A stretch of 64,000 nucleotides of DNA, from contig NZ_JYJP01000070.1 of assembly GCF_001012815.1 (NCBI RefSeq), positions 1 to 64,000 on the forward strand, given 5' to 3'. The notes beneath the pieces were generated by a model. That model saw only the letters and a program-made list of their open reading frames with translations. It was not told the DNA's origin and did not search any database. The translations under genes and the position numbers were made by a program. This document shows, piece after piece, positions 29,650 through 39,254 of this stretch. Position 1 is the stretch's first letter. Every line of letters starts with the position of its first letter. This DNA is from Vibrio mexicanus. Lineage in GTDB: Bacteria; Pseudomonadota; Gammaproteobacteria; Enterobacterales; Vibrionaceae.

Positions 29650-30672
29650 ATGAGCACAAAAATTCAATCTGACAAACCAGAAGTAATTCTTACTGGAGAC
29701 CGAGCCACTGGCCCTTTGCATCTGGGGCATTACGTCGGGTCTCTAAAGCCGCGTGTGGCTTTACAGTCTGTTCACGAGCAAACGATTCTGGTTGCGGATA
29801 TGCAAGGGCTTACCGACAACGCACACAACCCTTCCAAGGTGTCGTCCAATATTCTCAATGTGGTGGCCGATTATTTGGCTGTCGGCATAGACCCTTCCAA
29901 AACGACGATTTGTTTACAGTCGCAGATCCCCACGCTGGCTGAGCTAACCATGTACTACAGTAACCTTGTCACCATCGCACGGTTAGAGCGAAACCCAACC
30001 GTGAAAAGTGAGATTCAAAGTAAAGGTTTCGAACGTTCCATTCCTGCAGGTTTTCTGACTTATCCAATCTCTCAAGCCGCAGATATCACGGCATTTAACG
30101 CCACCTTAATTCCTGTGGGCGATGACCAATTGCCAATGCTAGAGCAAACCAATGAGATAGTGAGAAAGATAAATTCTCTAGCAGGGGAAACGATCCTAAA
30201 TGAATGTAAGCCACTGCTGAGTCGAGCTTCTCGCCTTCCTAGCACTGATGGTAAAAACAAGATGTCCAAGACGATGGGGAACACGATAAACCTAGGTGCC
30301 ACAGAAAAAGAGATACGTGCTGCGGTGAAATCCATGTACACCGATCCTAATCATTTAAGAGTTGAAGACCCAGGTAAGATTGAGGGGAACGTAGTGTTTA
30401 CCTATCTTGATGCGTTTCATCCAGATGAAGCTTATGTTAGCGATCTAAAAGAACACTATCAGCGTGGCGGCCTTGGCGATGGAACCACCAAAAAGATATT
30501 GGAGGAGTGCTTGCAGGAGTTGCTTGCGCCAATACGCAAACAAAGAGCCGAATATCTAAATGACAAGGAACAGCTACTCGATATTTTAAGAAAGGGTAGT
30601 GAGGTGTCTCGAGCGAAAGCAGAGCGCGTACTTCATGAGGTGAAAGGGGTGTTTGGTTTGAATCTGTTCTGA
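29650..30672 (+). CDS. trpS: Tryptophanyl-tRNA synthetase, auxiliary (GDRATGPLHLGHYVGS) type
   Basis: A 340-aa class I synthetase charging tRNA-Trp. The HIGH-like motif is PLHLGHYVGS and the KMSKS motif KMSKTMGN. The opening EVILTGDRATGPLHLGHYVG and the Rossmann region differ from the housekeeping gammaproteobacterial TrpRS (GVQPSGxLxIGNY type). They match the second, Gram-positive-like class, which in several bacteria is an auxiliary enzyme resistant to Trp-analogue antibiotics such as indolmycin. AGGAG stands just before the ATG. Expression probably depends on the Trp-Trp leader upstream. I infer, but cannot show, that a housekeeping copy exists elsewhere. Confidence 0.9.
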   Translation: MSTKIQSDKPEVILTGDRATGPLHLGHYVGSLKPRVALQSVHEQTILVADMQGLTDNAHNPSKVSSNILNVVADYLAVGIDPSKTTICLQSQIPTLAELTMYYSNLVTIARLERNPTVKSEIQSKGFERSIPAGFLTYPISQAADITAFNATLIPVGDDQLPMLEQTNEIVRKINSLAGETILNECKPLLSRASRLPSTDGKNKMSKTMGNTINLGATEKEIRAAVKSMYTDPNHLRVEDPGKIEGNVVFTYLDAFHPDEAYVSDLKEHYQRGGLGDGTTKKILEECLQELLAPIRKQRAEYLNDKEQLLDILRKGSEVSRAKAERVLHEVKGVFGLNLF

Positions 30673-30708
30673 AAGAATGACGTACAACTCTATTCGCTTG
30701 CATTAGAG

Positions 30709-30753
30709 AGCCCCACGAACGCCATGAGAAACGAAATTGGTGTCAGTGGGGCT
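30709..30753 (+). terminator. Possible terminator or hairpin after trpS
   Basis: An 8-bp GC-rich stem, AGCCCCAC / GTGGGGCT, encloses 29 nt and has a poor T-tract, 37 nt beyond the trpS stop. Confidence 0.4.
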
Positions 30754-30925
30754 TGCTTGTTGCCGCTCAGTCATGGCCGTTTTTTTAAACCACTCGCGCA
30801 TCTATACTTTGTAATAGTCAATTCCTATTGAATGAATAGGAAAGGCCCATTTCACGCCGGCATTTGATAGGCATAGACTATCTTTAACGAAACAGACTTG
30901 CCTAACAAGATGAAAGGGGCTGGAT

Positions 30926-31396
30926 ATGACTAAGAACTTTATCGGACTTGACCAACAACAATCAGAGCAACTTGCGTATGAGTTGAACTCGCTTTTGGCG
31001 CACTACCAAGTGCTGTATATGAATGCTCGTGGTTACCACTGGAACATTAAAGGTGAGGCGTTTTTCGAACTACATGTGAAGTTTGAAGAGATCTACACTG
31101 ATCTACAAACCAAAATTGATGAAATTGCAGAACGTATTCTAACGTTAGGTCATACGCCTGATCATGCGTTTAGCCGCTACCTAGAAGTCAGTGCAATCGC
31201 TGAACATCAAAATGCGACTCAAGGAAAAGAGTGTGTTGCTGGGTTGGTGGATGGCTTTAGCCAGTTGCTCGTAAAACAGCGTGGAATTCTAGAACAAGCG
31301 GGTGAAGCTGCAGACGAAGGCACGGCGGCGCTGATGGGTGACTACATCCGTGAGCAAGAAAAACTACTTTGGATGCTAAACGCATATCTTCAGTAA
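30926..31396 (+). CDS. dps: Dps-family ferritin-like protein
   Basis: A 156-aa Dps: iron-storing, DNA-protecting dodecamer of the cytoplasm. The ferroxidase signature is visible as YHWNIKGEAFFELHVKFEEIY followed by TKIDEIAERI, supplying His, Asp and Glu ligands shared between subunits. The basic N-terminal tail of E. coli Dps is short here, so DNA binding is uncertain. It is monocistronic and shares a bidirectional terminator with the convergent carboxypeptidase gene. Confidence 0.93.
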   Translation: MTKNFIGLDQQQSEQLAYELNSLLAHYQVLYMNARGYHWNIKGEAFFELHVKFEEIYTDLQTKIDEIAERILTLGHTPDHAFSRYLEVSAIAEHQNATQGKECVAGLVDGFSQLLVKQRGILEQAGEAADEGTAALMGDYIREQEKLLWMLNAYLQ

Positions 31397-31434
31397 AAGC
31401 GACTGAGCCGTTAACACCTTAGTGTATATATAAA

Positions 31435-31471
31435 AAAGAGCTTAAAGCATTGGCTTTAAGCTCTTTAGTTT
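31435..31471. terminator. Bidirectional terminator between dps and the carboxypeptidase
   Basis: A perfect 14-bp stem, AAAGAGCTTAAAGC / GCTTTAAGCTCTTT, with a 4-nt loop, is flanked by an A-run and a T-run. Confidence 0.88.
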
Positions 31472-31487
31472 TTGTTGTGGCAGAAAA

Positions 31488-32969
31488 TTAGAGGTAACGA
31501 TTCTCTAAGTGTGCTTGGAAGAATTTTGCATTCAGGGTTTCGCCAGTTGCTTGTTCAACCAACTTGTCAGTCGTTAGCAAACAACCTTTCGTCCAAATTT
31601 TATCACCCAACCAAGTGAAGATAGGGCTTAAGTCTCCGCTTTGAATGGCGCCATCCACATCGACGGTTTGCTTCATCGCGGCCATAAACTGCGCCCCATA
31701 CATCGCACCTAGTGTATAGCTTGGGAAGTAACCAAATGCGCCGTCGGTCCAATGAATGTCTTGCATGCAGCCATTTTTGAAGTTGCCTTCAGTAGATAGG
31801 CCAAGATACTGCTGCATTTTCTGGTTCCACAACTCAGGCACATCGGTGTGTTTGATCTTGCCGTTCATCAAGTCACGTTCAATTTCATAACGTAAGATGA
31901 CGTGAGCCGGGTAGGTAAGCTCATCAGCATCAACGCGAATAAAGTCTTTCTTAACTCGCGTGTACAACTTCTGGAAATTGTCTTGCGAGAACAAACGAGC
32001 GTCGTGGTCGTTGAAATGTTTACCTGCTAAGCGCGAAAGGTGAGCGATGAATGCATCACTACGGCCCACTTGCATCTCAAAGAACAGAGATTGAGACTCA
32101 TGAATACCCATAGAGCGAGCTTCACCGGATGCTAATCCAGACAATTCTTTTGGTAATCCTTGTTCATAACGAGCATGGCCAGTTTCGTGCACGATCCCCA
32201 TAAGCGATTGTACGAACTCGTTTTCATCGTATCGAGTTGTGATTCTCACATCTGTTGGTACGCCGCCACAGAATGGATGCACACTTTCATCGAGCCGCCC
32301 GTGGTCGAAGTCGAACTGTAAAAGCTTCATCACTTCCAGACCTAGCGCTTTTTGCTTCTCGGTTGCAAATCTACCACTTGGCTCGATGAACTTTTCTGAG
32401 GATTGCTTTTCGATGACTTGGTCAATCAAGCCTGGTAGCCATGTTTTTACGTCGCCAAACAGTTTGTCTAGAGACTCAGAATGTGTACCCGGCTCAAAGA
32501 TATCTAACATCGCGTCGTAAGGCGATAAGCCAGTGGCTTCCGCTCGGATTTGCGCTTCTTCTTGAGACAGTGACACCACTTCAGCCCAGTTCCTTTCAAA
32601 ACCTTGCCAGTCATTCTCACCGCGCTGCGTACGCCAAGCATGCTCACATTTAGAGCCTGCTAGTGACTTAGCTTGGACAAGCTTTTCTGGCAGCACATTG
32701 GCTTGTTGCCACTGGCGTTTTAACTCGCGAAGCGTTGCTGACTGTTCACCCGACAGAGATTCATTGCTGGCTTTATCAAACCATTCTGCCAATTGTGGCT
32801 GAGTCATTAAGTTGTGAATATGGACAGACAGTTCAGCCATGGCTTCTGAACGTGCTTGGCTACCGCCTGAAGGCATCATTGAAGCGGCATCCCACCCGCA
32901 TATTGCAGAAAGGTGATGATAGTGGGCGATTTTCTTAGAGTGTTGGATTAGTTTTTCGAAGGCGCTCAT
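31488..32969 (-). CDS. Carboxypeptidase M32 (thermostable carboxypeptidase 1 family)
   Basis: A 493-aa zinc carboxypeptidase, close to the usual 500 of family M32. The metal site is HETGH within GIVHETGHARYEQGLP, followed by the family motif GIHESQSLFFEMQVGRS. The later IRVDADELTYPAHVILRYE segment is also diagnostic. M32 enzymes remove C-terminal residues from peptides in the cytoplasm. Monocistronic, convergent with dps. Confidence 0.93.
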   Translation of the reverse strand: MSAFEKLIQHSKKIAHYHHLSAICGWDAASMMPSGGSQARSEAMAELSVHIHNLMTQPQLAEWFDKASNESLSGEQSATLRELKRQWQQANVLPEKLVQAKSLAGSKCEHAWRTQRGENDWQGFERNWAEVVSLSQEEAQIRAEATGLSPYDAMLDIFEPGTHSESLDKLFGDVKTWLPGLIDQVIEKQSSEKFIEPSGRFATEKQKALGLEVMKLLQFDFDHGRLDESVHPFCGGVPTDVRITTRYDENEFVQSLMGIVHETGHARYEQGLPKELSGLASGEARSMGIHESQSLFFEMQVGRSDAFIAHLSRLAGKHFNDHDARLFSQDNFQKLYTRVKKDFIRVDADELTYPAHVILRYEIERDLMNGKIKHTDVPELWNQKMQQYLGLSTEGNFKNGCMQDIHWTDGAFGYFPSYTLGAMYGAQFMAAMKQTVDVDGAIQSGDLSPIFTWLGDKIWTKGCLLTTDKLVEQATGETLNAKFFQAHLENRYL

Positions 32970-33172
32970 TGCAAGCCATCCATGACAAATTAAGGTAACG
33001 TCATTCTAACAAGCCGCTTTTGATAAACAAGCTGACTTTGGTAAACCTGTTGAGCTAAATCGTGAACGATATGAGTAATTAGGGGAGATTGTTCTATGGG
33101 AGTGTTTTGAGTTGGCGTTTTTCACTGGTTGGCGTTATTGTGTCGGTTCATGCAGAGACAAGGAGAGTCGTT

Positions 33173-33817
33173 GTGATTGATAACTTTGAAGCCTTTTTAA
33201 TTGCGATAACCGTTCTAACACTAACGCCAGGGCTAGATACGGCAGTTGTGATTCGCAATACCACGCGTTCTGGCGTTAAAGATGGTGCCATCACCAGTTT
33301 GGGTATTTGCAGTGGCTTGTTCGTTCACGCAACTTTCTCGGCTATCGGAATCTCCGCACTTCTGGCTCAATCGGCAAGCTTGTTCCAAGGTGTCAAGATG
33401 GTAGGTGCAGCTTACTTACTGTGGTTGGGCTACAGTTCGATTAAAGCGAGTTGGAAAACGCAATCAGGCATGAACATCGAAGAGCATTTGGGCCTTGCTC
33501 CCCAAGTATCGGTGAAACGTTCTTTGCGTGAAGGTTTCCTGTCTAATGTGCTTAACCCCAAAACCGCCGTATTCTACTTGGCGTTCTTGCCCCAGTTTAT
33601 TAATCCAGAAAGCTCACCATTTGTTCAGTCTATGTTGATGGCAGCTATTCACTTTGTGATTGCGATGATTTGGCAGTGCGGGCTTGCAAGTGTTGTAGGC
33701 TCTGCAAAACGTATACTGTCTAACGCCAAATTTACCCAGTGGATGGAAGGCATGACCGGTGCAGTGTTAGTGGTTTTGGGGGTAAAACTGCTGCTCGAAA
33801 AGCCAGTGGCAAATTGA
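33173..33817 (+). CDS. LysE/RhtB-family exporter
   Basis: A 214-aa inner-membrane protein with about six hydrophobic segments. The family start FLIAITVLTLTPGLDTAVVIR and the middle GFLSNVLNPKTAVFYLAFLPQF are typical LysE/RhtB signatures for amino acid (homoserine or threonine type) export. The start is a GTG at 33173 with AGGAGAG 5 nt upstream. A longer in-frame reading from 33089 has no site and gives an atypical N-terminus. Substrate unknown. Confidence 0.88.
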   Translation: MIDNFEAFLIAITVLTLTPGLDTAVVIRNTTRSGVKDGAITSLGICSGLFVHATFSAIGISALLAQSASLFQGVKMVGAAYLLWLGYSSIKASWKTQSGMNIEEHLGLAPQVSVKRSLREGFLSNVLNPKTAVFYLAFLPQFINPESSPFVQSMLMAAIHFVIAMIWQCGLASVVGSAKRILSNAKFTQWMEGMTGAVLVVLGVKLLLEKPVAN

Positions 33818-33848
33818 TCTATTTATTCGCACTTTGAGTCGTTCTATC

Positions 33849-34598
33849 TCAGTAGCGACGATTGTCTTCAGTCCAGTGAGACAGATGGTTTGCCAAGTCA
33901 AAAGGTTTAGACAATGGTAGGTCGTGAGACTGACTGTTGAACTCTACCAGCTCTACCTTCCAAGCATTGGCGATTGCTCTTCCACATTCACTGCTGACTA
34001 GTTGATCGTCGCTGCTCACAATGATCTGCACTTGGGTATTGGGTGCCTCTGCAAAGCCCTTGAATCGAGCTGCCGCCAACAATTGCCTTATAGCGTTACC
34101 AAAACTGACTGGATGTTTGGTGGCAAGCGCTACGTGACGATCTAAAGTGGCAGGAGATTTTAGCGCCTTTTGGCAAGTGTAATACAAAATGGTGGCTTCA
34201 AAATCTCGTCGACCTTTCAGTTTTGAAGCGAGGATTGCCGTGAGTGCTTTGATGTTAATTCGTTGCCAAAAAGGGCTAAAGCGCGAAAAGCTTGGGTTAA
34301 TCATCGTAAGTGTCGCTACCTGGTGTGGATGCGCCTTCGCCCACACACTGGCGAGCATTGAGCCCATAGAGATCGCTACCACATGAAACGTTTCATATTC
34401 TTCGGGCAATTGTTCTAGGAGCGCGGGGAGCATTTTTTCAATTTGGCTCGGGCTTTGGCGAAAATAGAGAGAGCCGTTTCCTGCCACATTGGGTGTGAGT
34501 ATGATTTGGTTTGGCATCCTCGCTTGAAGCGCTTCAACCAAGGGTTTCCAGTGGCCGCTTTCTCTTAACAAGCCACGAATGAGGACTATGGGTACCAT
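33849..34598 (-). CDS. Alpha/beta hydrolase
   Basis: A 249-aa alpha/beta-hydrolase. The nucleophile elbow reads AISMGS (A-x-S-x-G instead of the common G-x-S-x-G), the acid is likely in SSDDQLVSS, and the catalytic His in SQSHDLPLSKP. The N-terminal VLIRGLLRESGHW is the oxyanion-hole region. Substrate unknown; it may be an esterase. Its start overlaps the end of the M14 peptidase gene by 13 bp, so both are one leftward operon. Confidence 0.85.
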   Translation of the reverse strand: MVPIVLIRGLLRESGHWKPLVEALQARMPNQIILTPNVAGNGSLYFRQSPSQIEKMLPALLEQLPEEYETFHVVAISMGSMLASVWAKAHPHQVATLTMINPSFSRFSPFWQRINIKALTAILASKLKGRRDFEATILYYTCQKALKSPATLDRHVALATKHPVSFGNAIRQLLAAARFKGFAEAPNTQVQIIVSSDDQLVSSECGRAIANAWKVELVEFNSQSHDLPLSKPFDLANHLSHWTEDNRRY

Positions 34599-35590
34599 AG
34601 TTTCAGCGCCTTCTCAGTGAGTTCTTTTTCGTTATCTATTTTAGGAAACAAATCATTATCAAGCACTTGAATCAGATAGTTAAGCAGTGGATTGTGACGT
34701 CGCTGCACTCTTTTGACTCGATGGGGTTTGGTTGGATGAAAAAGCTCGCTAAAACGCATCAGCTGCCATGGGTTTTTCTTAACCCAAAGCCACGATCCTA
34801 GCTCAAGCGTAATGGGGAGAAAATGCGTTGAAGATTGAGCGAAGTGCTGTTGGTACATCCAATCCCAAAAGTCGCCATGGGTTGTGTATTGGTGCCATTG
34901 GGGTTCAAACTGATACAGCTCGTATTGCGGGTAGCTTTTTCTGAATAAACGGTAGAGTAAATAGTATTCGTGAAGATTATCTGGCGGTTGTGATGAGTGG
35001 GCAAATGGAAACCAAAGCCGATCTCGTGAACCAAATCCACTGTGCAAATCCAAAACAATTGAGCTGCGAGCGTTCTTTGAACGTTCTAATATAAAGTTGG
35101 ACACGGCTATCAACTCGTCTTCCATTTGGTTTGGATTGCCTCTAAACCATGGCAGTTTGTTGCTAAAGGCGTGTCCTGCATAAAGTTGATATTTTGGATT
35201 GTTTGCTTGGATAGGGGCGTTTCTCATCAGGTCCACGCCATTACCATTTGATCGCGTTTTTAAATGCACACCCCACGGATTAATGACAGGAATACTGACG
35301 ATGTTCATACGGCTTAGCCTGTCGTTAAGATAGACATCCCAAGCGGTTCGCTTTAATAGATTCTCTAAGAAAGCCAATATAATTTGGCTGCCGATACGCT
35401 CGACACCATGAATGCTGCCTGTCAAAAAGAGCGTAGGGGCATTAGGGTCTTGAGTACCCACGTGTAATGCATATACCGGAAATGATTGGGATTTATGTTT
35501 GATATTAGCGAGTGTGGTCAATTCGATATCTGCGTAACGATTTGCCAGATGTTCGATGTGTTCTAGTTCTCTTATGATATGCTTTGTCAT
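34586..35590 (-). CDS. M14-family zinc carboxypeptidase-like protein
   Basis: A 334-aa M14-type metallopeptidase without signal peptide. The Zn motif H-x-x-E is in GSIHGVERIGSQ, and the third ligand His in VLDLHSGFGSRD. TLELGSWLW supplies a C-terminal Glu. This composition is found in M14 succinylglutamate-desuccinylase-like and murein-peptide carboxypeptidases. The start is the ATG at 35590 with GAGG 6 nt upstream; an ATG 12 nt further up is less well spaced. Operon partner of the alpha/beta hydrolase. The substrate may be a peptide or an N-acyl amino acid. Confidence 0.82.
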   Translation of the reverse strand: MTKHIIRELEHIEHLANRYADIELTTLANIKHKSQSFPVYALHVGTQDPNAPTLFLTGSIHGVERIGSQIILAFLENLLKRTAWDVYLNDRLSRMNIVSIPVINPWGVHLKTRSNGNGVDLMRNAPIQANNPKYQLYAGHAFSNKLPWFRGNPNQMEDELIAVSNFILERSKNARSSIVLDLHSGFGSRDRLWFPFAHSSQPPDNLHEYYLLYRLFRKSYPQYELYQFEPQWHQYTTHGDFWDWMYQQHFAQSSTHFLPITLELGSWLWVKKNPWQLMRFSELFHPTKPHRVKRVQRRHNPLLNYLIQVLDNDLFPKIDNEKELTEKALKLWYP

Positions 35591-35692
35591 AAAAAACCTC
35601 ATGTTTTTTTTATGATAAAGCGTTCAGGAGGCACGTGGGTTAAGTTTATGTTTCAGTGCATAGGTATCTAGTTATACCTAGTCGTGTGATAG

Positions 35693-35733
35693 AAAAAAAG
35701 CCTGGTACCGAATAGAAAAGGGCACCAAGCTCT
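35693..35733 (-). terminator. Terminator of the HD-GYP regulator gene
   Basis: Read leftward, the imperfect stem AGCTTGGTGCC / GGTACCAGGCT is followed by a run of seven T, 29 nt after the stop of the HD-GYP gene. Confidence 0.75.
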
Positions 35734-35759
35734 TTAATTTCACTGTCTATGATAGGCCC

Positions 35760-37295
35760 TTAGTGGGTAGAGCCTGCTTGAAAGTTTTCATTTATTGCGA
35801 GCGCAACATCTAGATTATCGAGCAGCGTATCCACAACGCGTTCGTCTAAATGGGTACCTTTGGAGCTTTTCAAAACTTCAATGACATCTTCAATTGGCCA
35901 GGCGGGTTTGTAACATCGTTCATGGGTAAGAGCATCGAACACGTCGGCCACAGCAATAATTCTGGCTTCAATGCTGATTTCATCCCCTTTAAGACCTTGA
36001 GGGTAGCCATTACCATCCACTCGCTCATGATGTTCATGGGCAATGGTCGCCGCGGTTTGCAATATACTGCGCTTCGAGCCCGCCAAAATATTATGACCAA
36101 TTTCAGAGTGAGTCTTCATCACTTCCCATTCTTCTGCGTCCAGTTTGCCCGGTTTAAGCAGTACGCTATCGGGAATTGCGATCTTGCCAATATCATGCAT
36201 TGGGGCGGCGAGTCTTAGTAGAGTTGCTTTGTCTTCTGGGTAGCCCATGAGTTTACAGAGTTGATAACTCAGTTCCGAGAGTCTTCTTACGTGAAAGCCA
36301 GCTTCTTCAGAACGAGACTCAACCACATCGCCCAGTCGATAAATTAGCTCTCCTTGCGTGTCTATGATCTCTTGGCTGAGGTATAAATTTTCAAACGCTA
36401 GGCTAACGCTGTGGGAGAAAATGGTGAGAAGCTGCGATTCTAACTCGGTAATTTTTCGAGCGCCTTTTAAATACAGTAAGCTAACGGCACCAGAACTGGT
36501 GGCAAAGTAGCCGACGAATATATCGCCTTCAATGATGCTTTTCTTGGCGTCGATGGCTTTTTGCAATGACGCTTTAGCTTCAGGGTCGATTTCATCCCGT
36601 GCGTCGCTTTGCCCGATTTGCGCGAGTACTTGGTAGTCGCTGTGGGGCTCACAAATGGTGGCAAGTCCTCGAATACTCACCAGCATACTTTGCTCGTTCA
36701 TGCCTAATAAAGAGAGCACCTGTTGAAGAATTCCATCGGAGAAAGCTTGCAGTGTGTTCTTTTGAAAAATAACGGAAGTAGACTGAATGACACGCTCTAA
36801 ACCTTGTCGATAGTTGGTTTCACGTTCGCGTACCTGTTCAATCTTCATAATATCGCGATAAGAGCGAATGGAGCTGTAAAGAGTTGTGAAGAGCTTGGCG
36901 CTGCTCAGTTCCGTTTTTTCTTTGTAATCGTTAATGTCGTAGTTAATGATCACATCTTGTTCTGGCGCTTGGCCAGGTTGACCAGTCCTTAAAATGATTC
37001 GAGTGAGATGATTACACAGTTCTTCCCGTGTCCACTTTGCGACGATTAAACCTGCGTCGTCAGTTTCCATTACGACATCAAGTAAGATTACGGCAATGTC
37101 ATCAATAGTGGACAGCTTTTCCTTTGCCTCTGCGCCGGAATAGGCGTCAATGAATTCAAGTCGTCTCCCATCGAGTTCAAAACGTCGTAGAGCGAGCTTT
37201 GTGACCTGATGTACATCGGGCTCATCGTCGACAATAAGAACTTTCCATGGCGGTAGAGTTGGTTCGTCTAGCTCTCTTAAAAGCTGCAATGGCAT
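35760..37295 (-). CDS. Response regulator with HD-GYP c-di-GMP phosphodiesterase
   Basis: A 511-aa cytoplasmic regulator: a receiver domain at the N-terminus (VLIVDDEPDVH, phospho-acceptor Asp in VILLDVVMETDD), a DUF3369-like middle domain, and a C-terminal HD-GYP domain with the HDIGK and HHERVDGNGYPQGLKGDEIS signatures. HD-GYP enzymes hydrolyse c-di-GMP and favour motility over biofilm. The start is the ATG at 37295 with GGAGAG 3 nt upstream. No cognate kinase is adjacent. Its activity could affect the LapA-type adhesin in this window, since LapD/LapG control reads c-di-GMP; that is inference. Confidence 0.92.
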   Translation of the reverse strand: MPLQLLRELDEPTLPPWKVLIVDDEPDVHQVTKLALRRFELDGRRLEFIDAYSGAEAKEKLSTIDDIAVILLDVVMETDDAGLIVAKWTREELCNHLTRIILRTGQPGQAPEQDVIINYDINDYKEKTELSSAKLFTTLYSSIRSYRDIMKIEQVRERETNYRQGLERVIQSTSVIFQKNTLQAFSDGILQQVLSLLGMNEQSMLVSIRGLATICEPHSDYQVLAQIGQSDARDEIDPEAKASLQKAIDAKKSIIEGDIFVGYFATSSGAVSLLYLKGARKITELESQLLTIFSHSVSLAFENLYLSQEIIDTQGELIYRLGDVVESRSEEAGFHVRRLSELSYQLCKLMGYPEDKATLLRLAAPMHDIGKIAIPDSVLLKPGKLDAEEWEVMKTHSEIGHNILAGSKRSILQTAATIAHEHHERVDGNGYPQGLKGDEISIEARIIAVADVFDALTHERCYKPAWPIEDVIEVLKSSKGTHLDERVVDTLLDNLDVALAINENFQAGSTH

Positions 37296-37532
37296 AGTCT
37301 CTCCAAAACATGTCATTCATAAACACTGTGCCCCCAATGAGAAGGGGCGATAAAACTTGCTTCTTAAACATGAACAATAAAATTATTTATTAATATTTTT
37401 ATAGGTAATAGATGACGGTTTAACAAGTTTTTAAGCAAACTCTAATCTACAAATTTTGAAGTCAAGTACAGCTAAAAAGTCGCGGGGACATTTAGCGACA
37501 CTGAGGCGTTTTGGCAGGAAGCCAGAGTAGAA

Positions 37533-37556
37533 AAAGGCGCTCGATTGAGCGCCTTT
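37533..37556 (-). terminator. Terminator after the alanine/glycine symporter
   Basis: Perfect stem AAAGGCGCTC / GAGCGCCTTT, loop of 4, with a T-run in the leftward direction; 4 nt from the symporter stop. Confidence 0.88.
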
Positions 37557-37560
37557 AATG

Positions 37561-38931
37561 CTAAGCCGTTGCTGGCTTTGATGATTTAGTCATTGAAGAG
37601 AAATACAGTTTGGTCTCTTCAACCACAACATGCCTTAATGCAATCAAACCAATTAAGTTTGGAATTGCCATGAGTCCGTTAACAATGTCGGCGATTACCC
37701 AGATCATGTCGAGGTGCAAGAAGGCGCCTGAAGCCACTAAGCCAATGAAGATGACTTTGTATGGCAATACGGCTTTTGTACCCAGTAAGAAAACAACGCA
37801 GCGTTCACCGTAATAGTTCCAGCCCAAAATCGTGGTGAACGCGAAGAAGATCAGGCCAACCGAAACTAGAAGTGGACCAATCGTGTCTGAACTCAAGCCA
37901 ATCGCGAAGGCTTGAGTTGTCATTGCAGCGCCTGCGTAGTCGCTTTGCCAAACACCTGTGAGGATGAGTGCAAGACCAGTCATCGTACAGATGATAATGG
38001 TATCAAAGAACGTACCTGTCATTGAGATCAGGCCTTGCTTAACGCACGAGTCCGTTTTGGCTGCAGCAGCGGCGATAGGCGCGCTACCTAAACCGGCTTC
38101 GTTAGAGAACACACCACGAGCAATACCAGATTGGATGGCTAACATGATGCTGGCACCCAAGAAACCACCAGTAGCTGCCGTTGGAGTAAACGCAGACACA
38201 AGTACAAGCTCAATAGCAGCCAACAGTTGATCGGCATTCATGATAATCACGCTTAAACATGCGGTGATGTATAGAATGGCCATGAAAGGAACAACTTTTC
38301 CAGCGACTTTCGCTATAGACTGAATACCACCCAACGTGACAAACGCAACGAGTAAAGTTAGTACAGCGGCTGCGATTTCACGCGATACACCAAATGAAAT
38401 TTCGCTCGCGTCTAGAATCGCGTTTACTTGTGGGAAAGTACCAATACCGAAGCAAGCAACGCCGAGTGCAAAGATAGCAAAGACAATAGCCAGTGCTTTT
38501 GAGCCTACACCGTATTGCAGGTAGTACATTGGTCCGCCGACCATCTGACCTTTATCGTCAACTTGGCGGTATTTCACAGCCAGTAAACATTCAGCATACT
38601 TGGTTGCCATGCCAAACAGAGCTGCTAGCCACATCCAAAATAGCGCTCCTGGGCCGCCGAGCTTAATCGCAGTGGCAACACCCACGATGTTACCTGTGCC
38701 AATCGTCGCTGACAGTGCAGTACACAGAGCAGCAAAGCTTGAAACATCGCCCTTAGCATTTGAAGAGCCACTGCGGCTGAACACTAAACGAAGCGCAGTA
38801 GGTAAGTGTCGGAACTGTAGAAGCCCAAGCTTAAAAGTAAAGTAGATGCCTGTACCAACAAGCAGAATAAGAAGTGGTGGTCCCCAAACAAAGCTATTGG
38901 CTGTTTGAAGTAGAGTTTGGATATCGTTCAT
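37561..38931 (-). CDS. Alanine/glycine:cation symporter (AGCS family)
   Basis: A 456-aa inner-membrane Na+- or H+-coupled amino acid importer with about 11 helices. AGCS signatures are visible: SALCTALSATIGTGNIVGVA, WMWLAALFGMATKYAECLLAVKYR, and SGIARGVFSNEAGLGSAPIAAAAA. A tandem glycine riboswitch precedes it on the same strand, so glycine is a likely substrate and regulator. The gene ends in a hairpin terminator, so it is monocistronic. Confidence 0.93.
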   Translation of the reverse strand: MNDIQTLLQTANSFVWGPPLLILLVGTGIYFTFKLGLLQFRHLPTALRLVFSRSGSSNAKGDVSSFAALCTALSATIGTGNIVGVATAIKLGGPGALFWMWLAALFGMATKYAECLLAVKYRQVDDKGQMVGGPMYYLQYGVGSKALAIVFAIFALGVACFGIGTFPQVNAILDASEISFGVSREIAAAVLTLLVAFVTLGGIQSIAKVAGKVVPFMAILYITACLSVIIMNADQLLAAIELVLVSAFTPTAATGGFLGASIMLAIQSGIARGVFSNEAGLGSAPIAAAAAKTDSCVKQGLISMTGTFFDTIIICTMTGLALILTGVWQSDYAGAAMTTQAFAIGLSSDTIGPLLVSVGLIFFAFTTILGWNYYGERCVVFLLGTKAVLPYKVIFIGLVASGAFLHLDMIWVIADIVNGLMAIPNLIGLIALRHVVVEETKLYFSSMTKSSKPATA

Positions 38932-39039
38932 GAATTCCCCTTAAATAAACAACTATAAGGAGAAGAGAGAAAGGTGGGGCGATCAGAGATCATCCCAAAA
39001 TGGGCAGGCGTAAGACTGCTTTCAATGTGGTTGCTTTTC

Positions 39040-39254
39040 TCTCCTCTGTCCTTTTGCCTGAGAGTTTCACCTACCTAGTAGGCTTGCTCCTTCGGCGGCC
39101 GATTGCTACTACATTGCTTTTTGCGACACAGCAGTACGGCTCTCTCCAGAGGTTCCTCCAACAACAGTCCTTTTGCCTGAAATAATTAAATCTTCGGCGG
39201 GTAATAGTAACTGATTAAAAAATACCAGTTAGATTACCTCTCTCCTGCAGTCTT
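39040..39254 (-). promoter_or_regulatory. Tandem glycine riboswitch
   Basis: Read leftward, two glycine-aptamer cores occur in series. The first runs GCAGGAGAG, CCGCCGAAG, CAGGCAAAAGGACTG; the second CTGGAGAGAG, GCCGCCGAAGGAGCAAG, CTCAGGCAAAAGGACAGAG. This is the standard double-aptamer design. It lies 109 nt ahead of the AGCS symporter. The expression platform is not clear by eye, so whether glycine turns the gene on or off is not decided here. Glycine riboswitches ahead of AGCS symporters are known in several vibrios. Confidence 0.95.
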
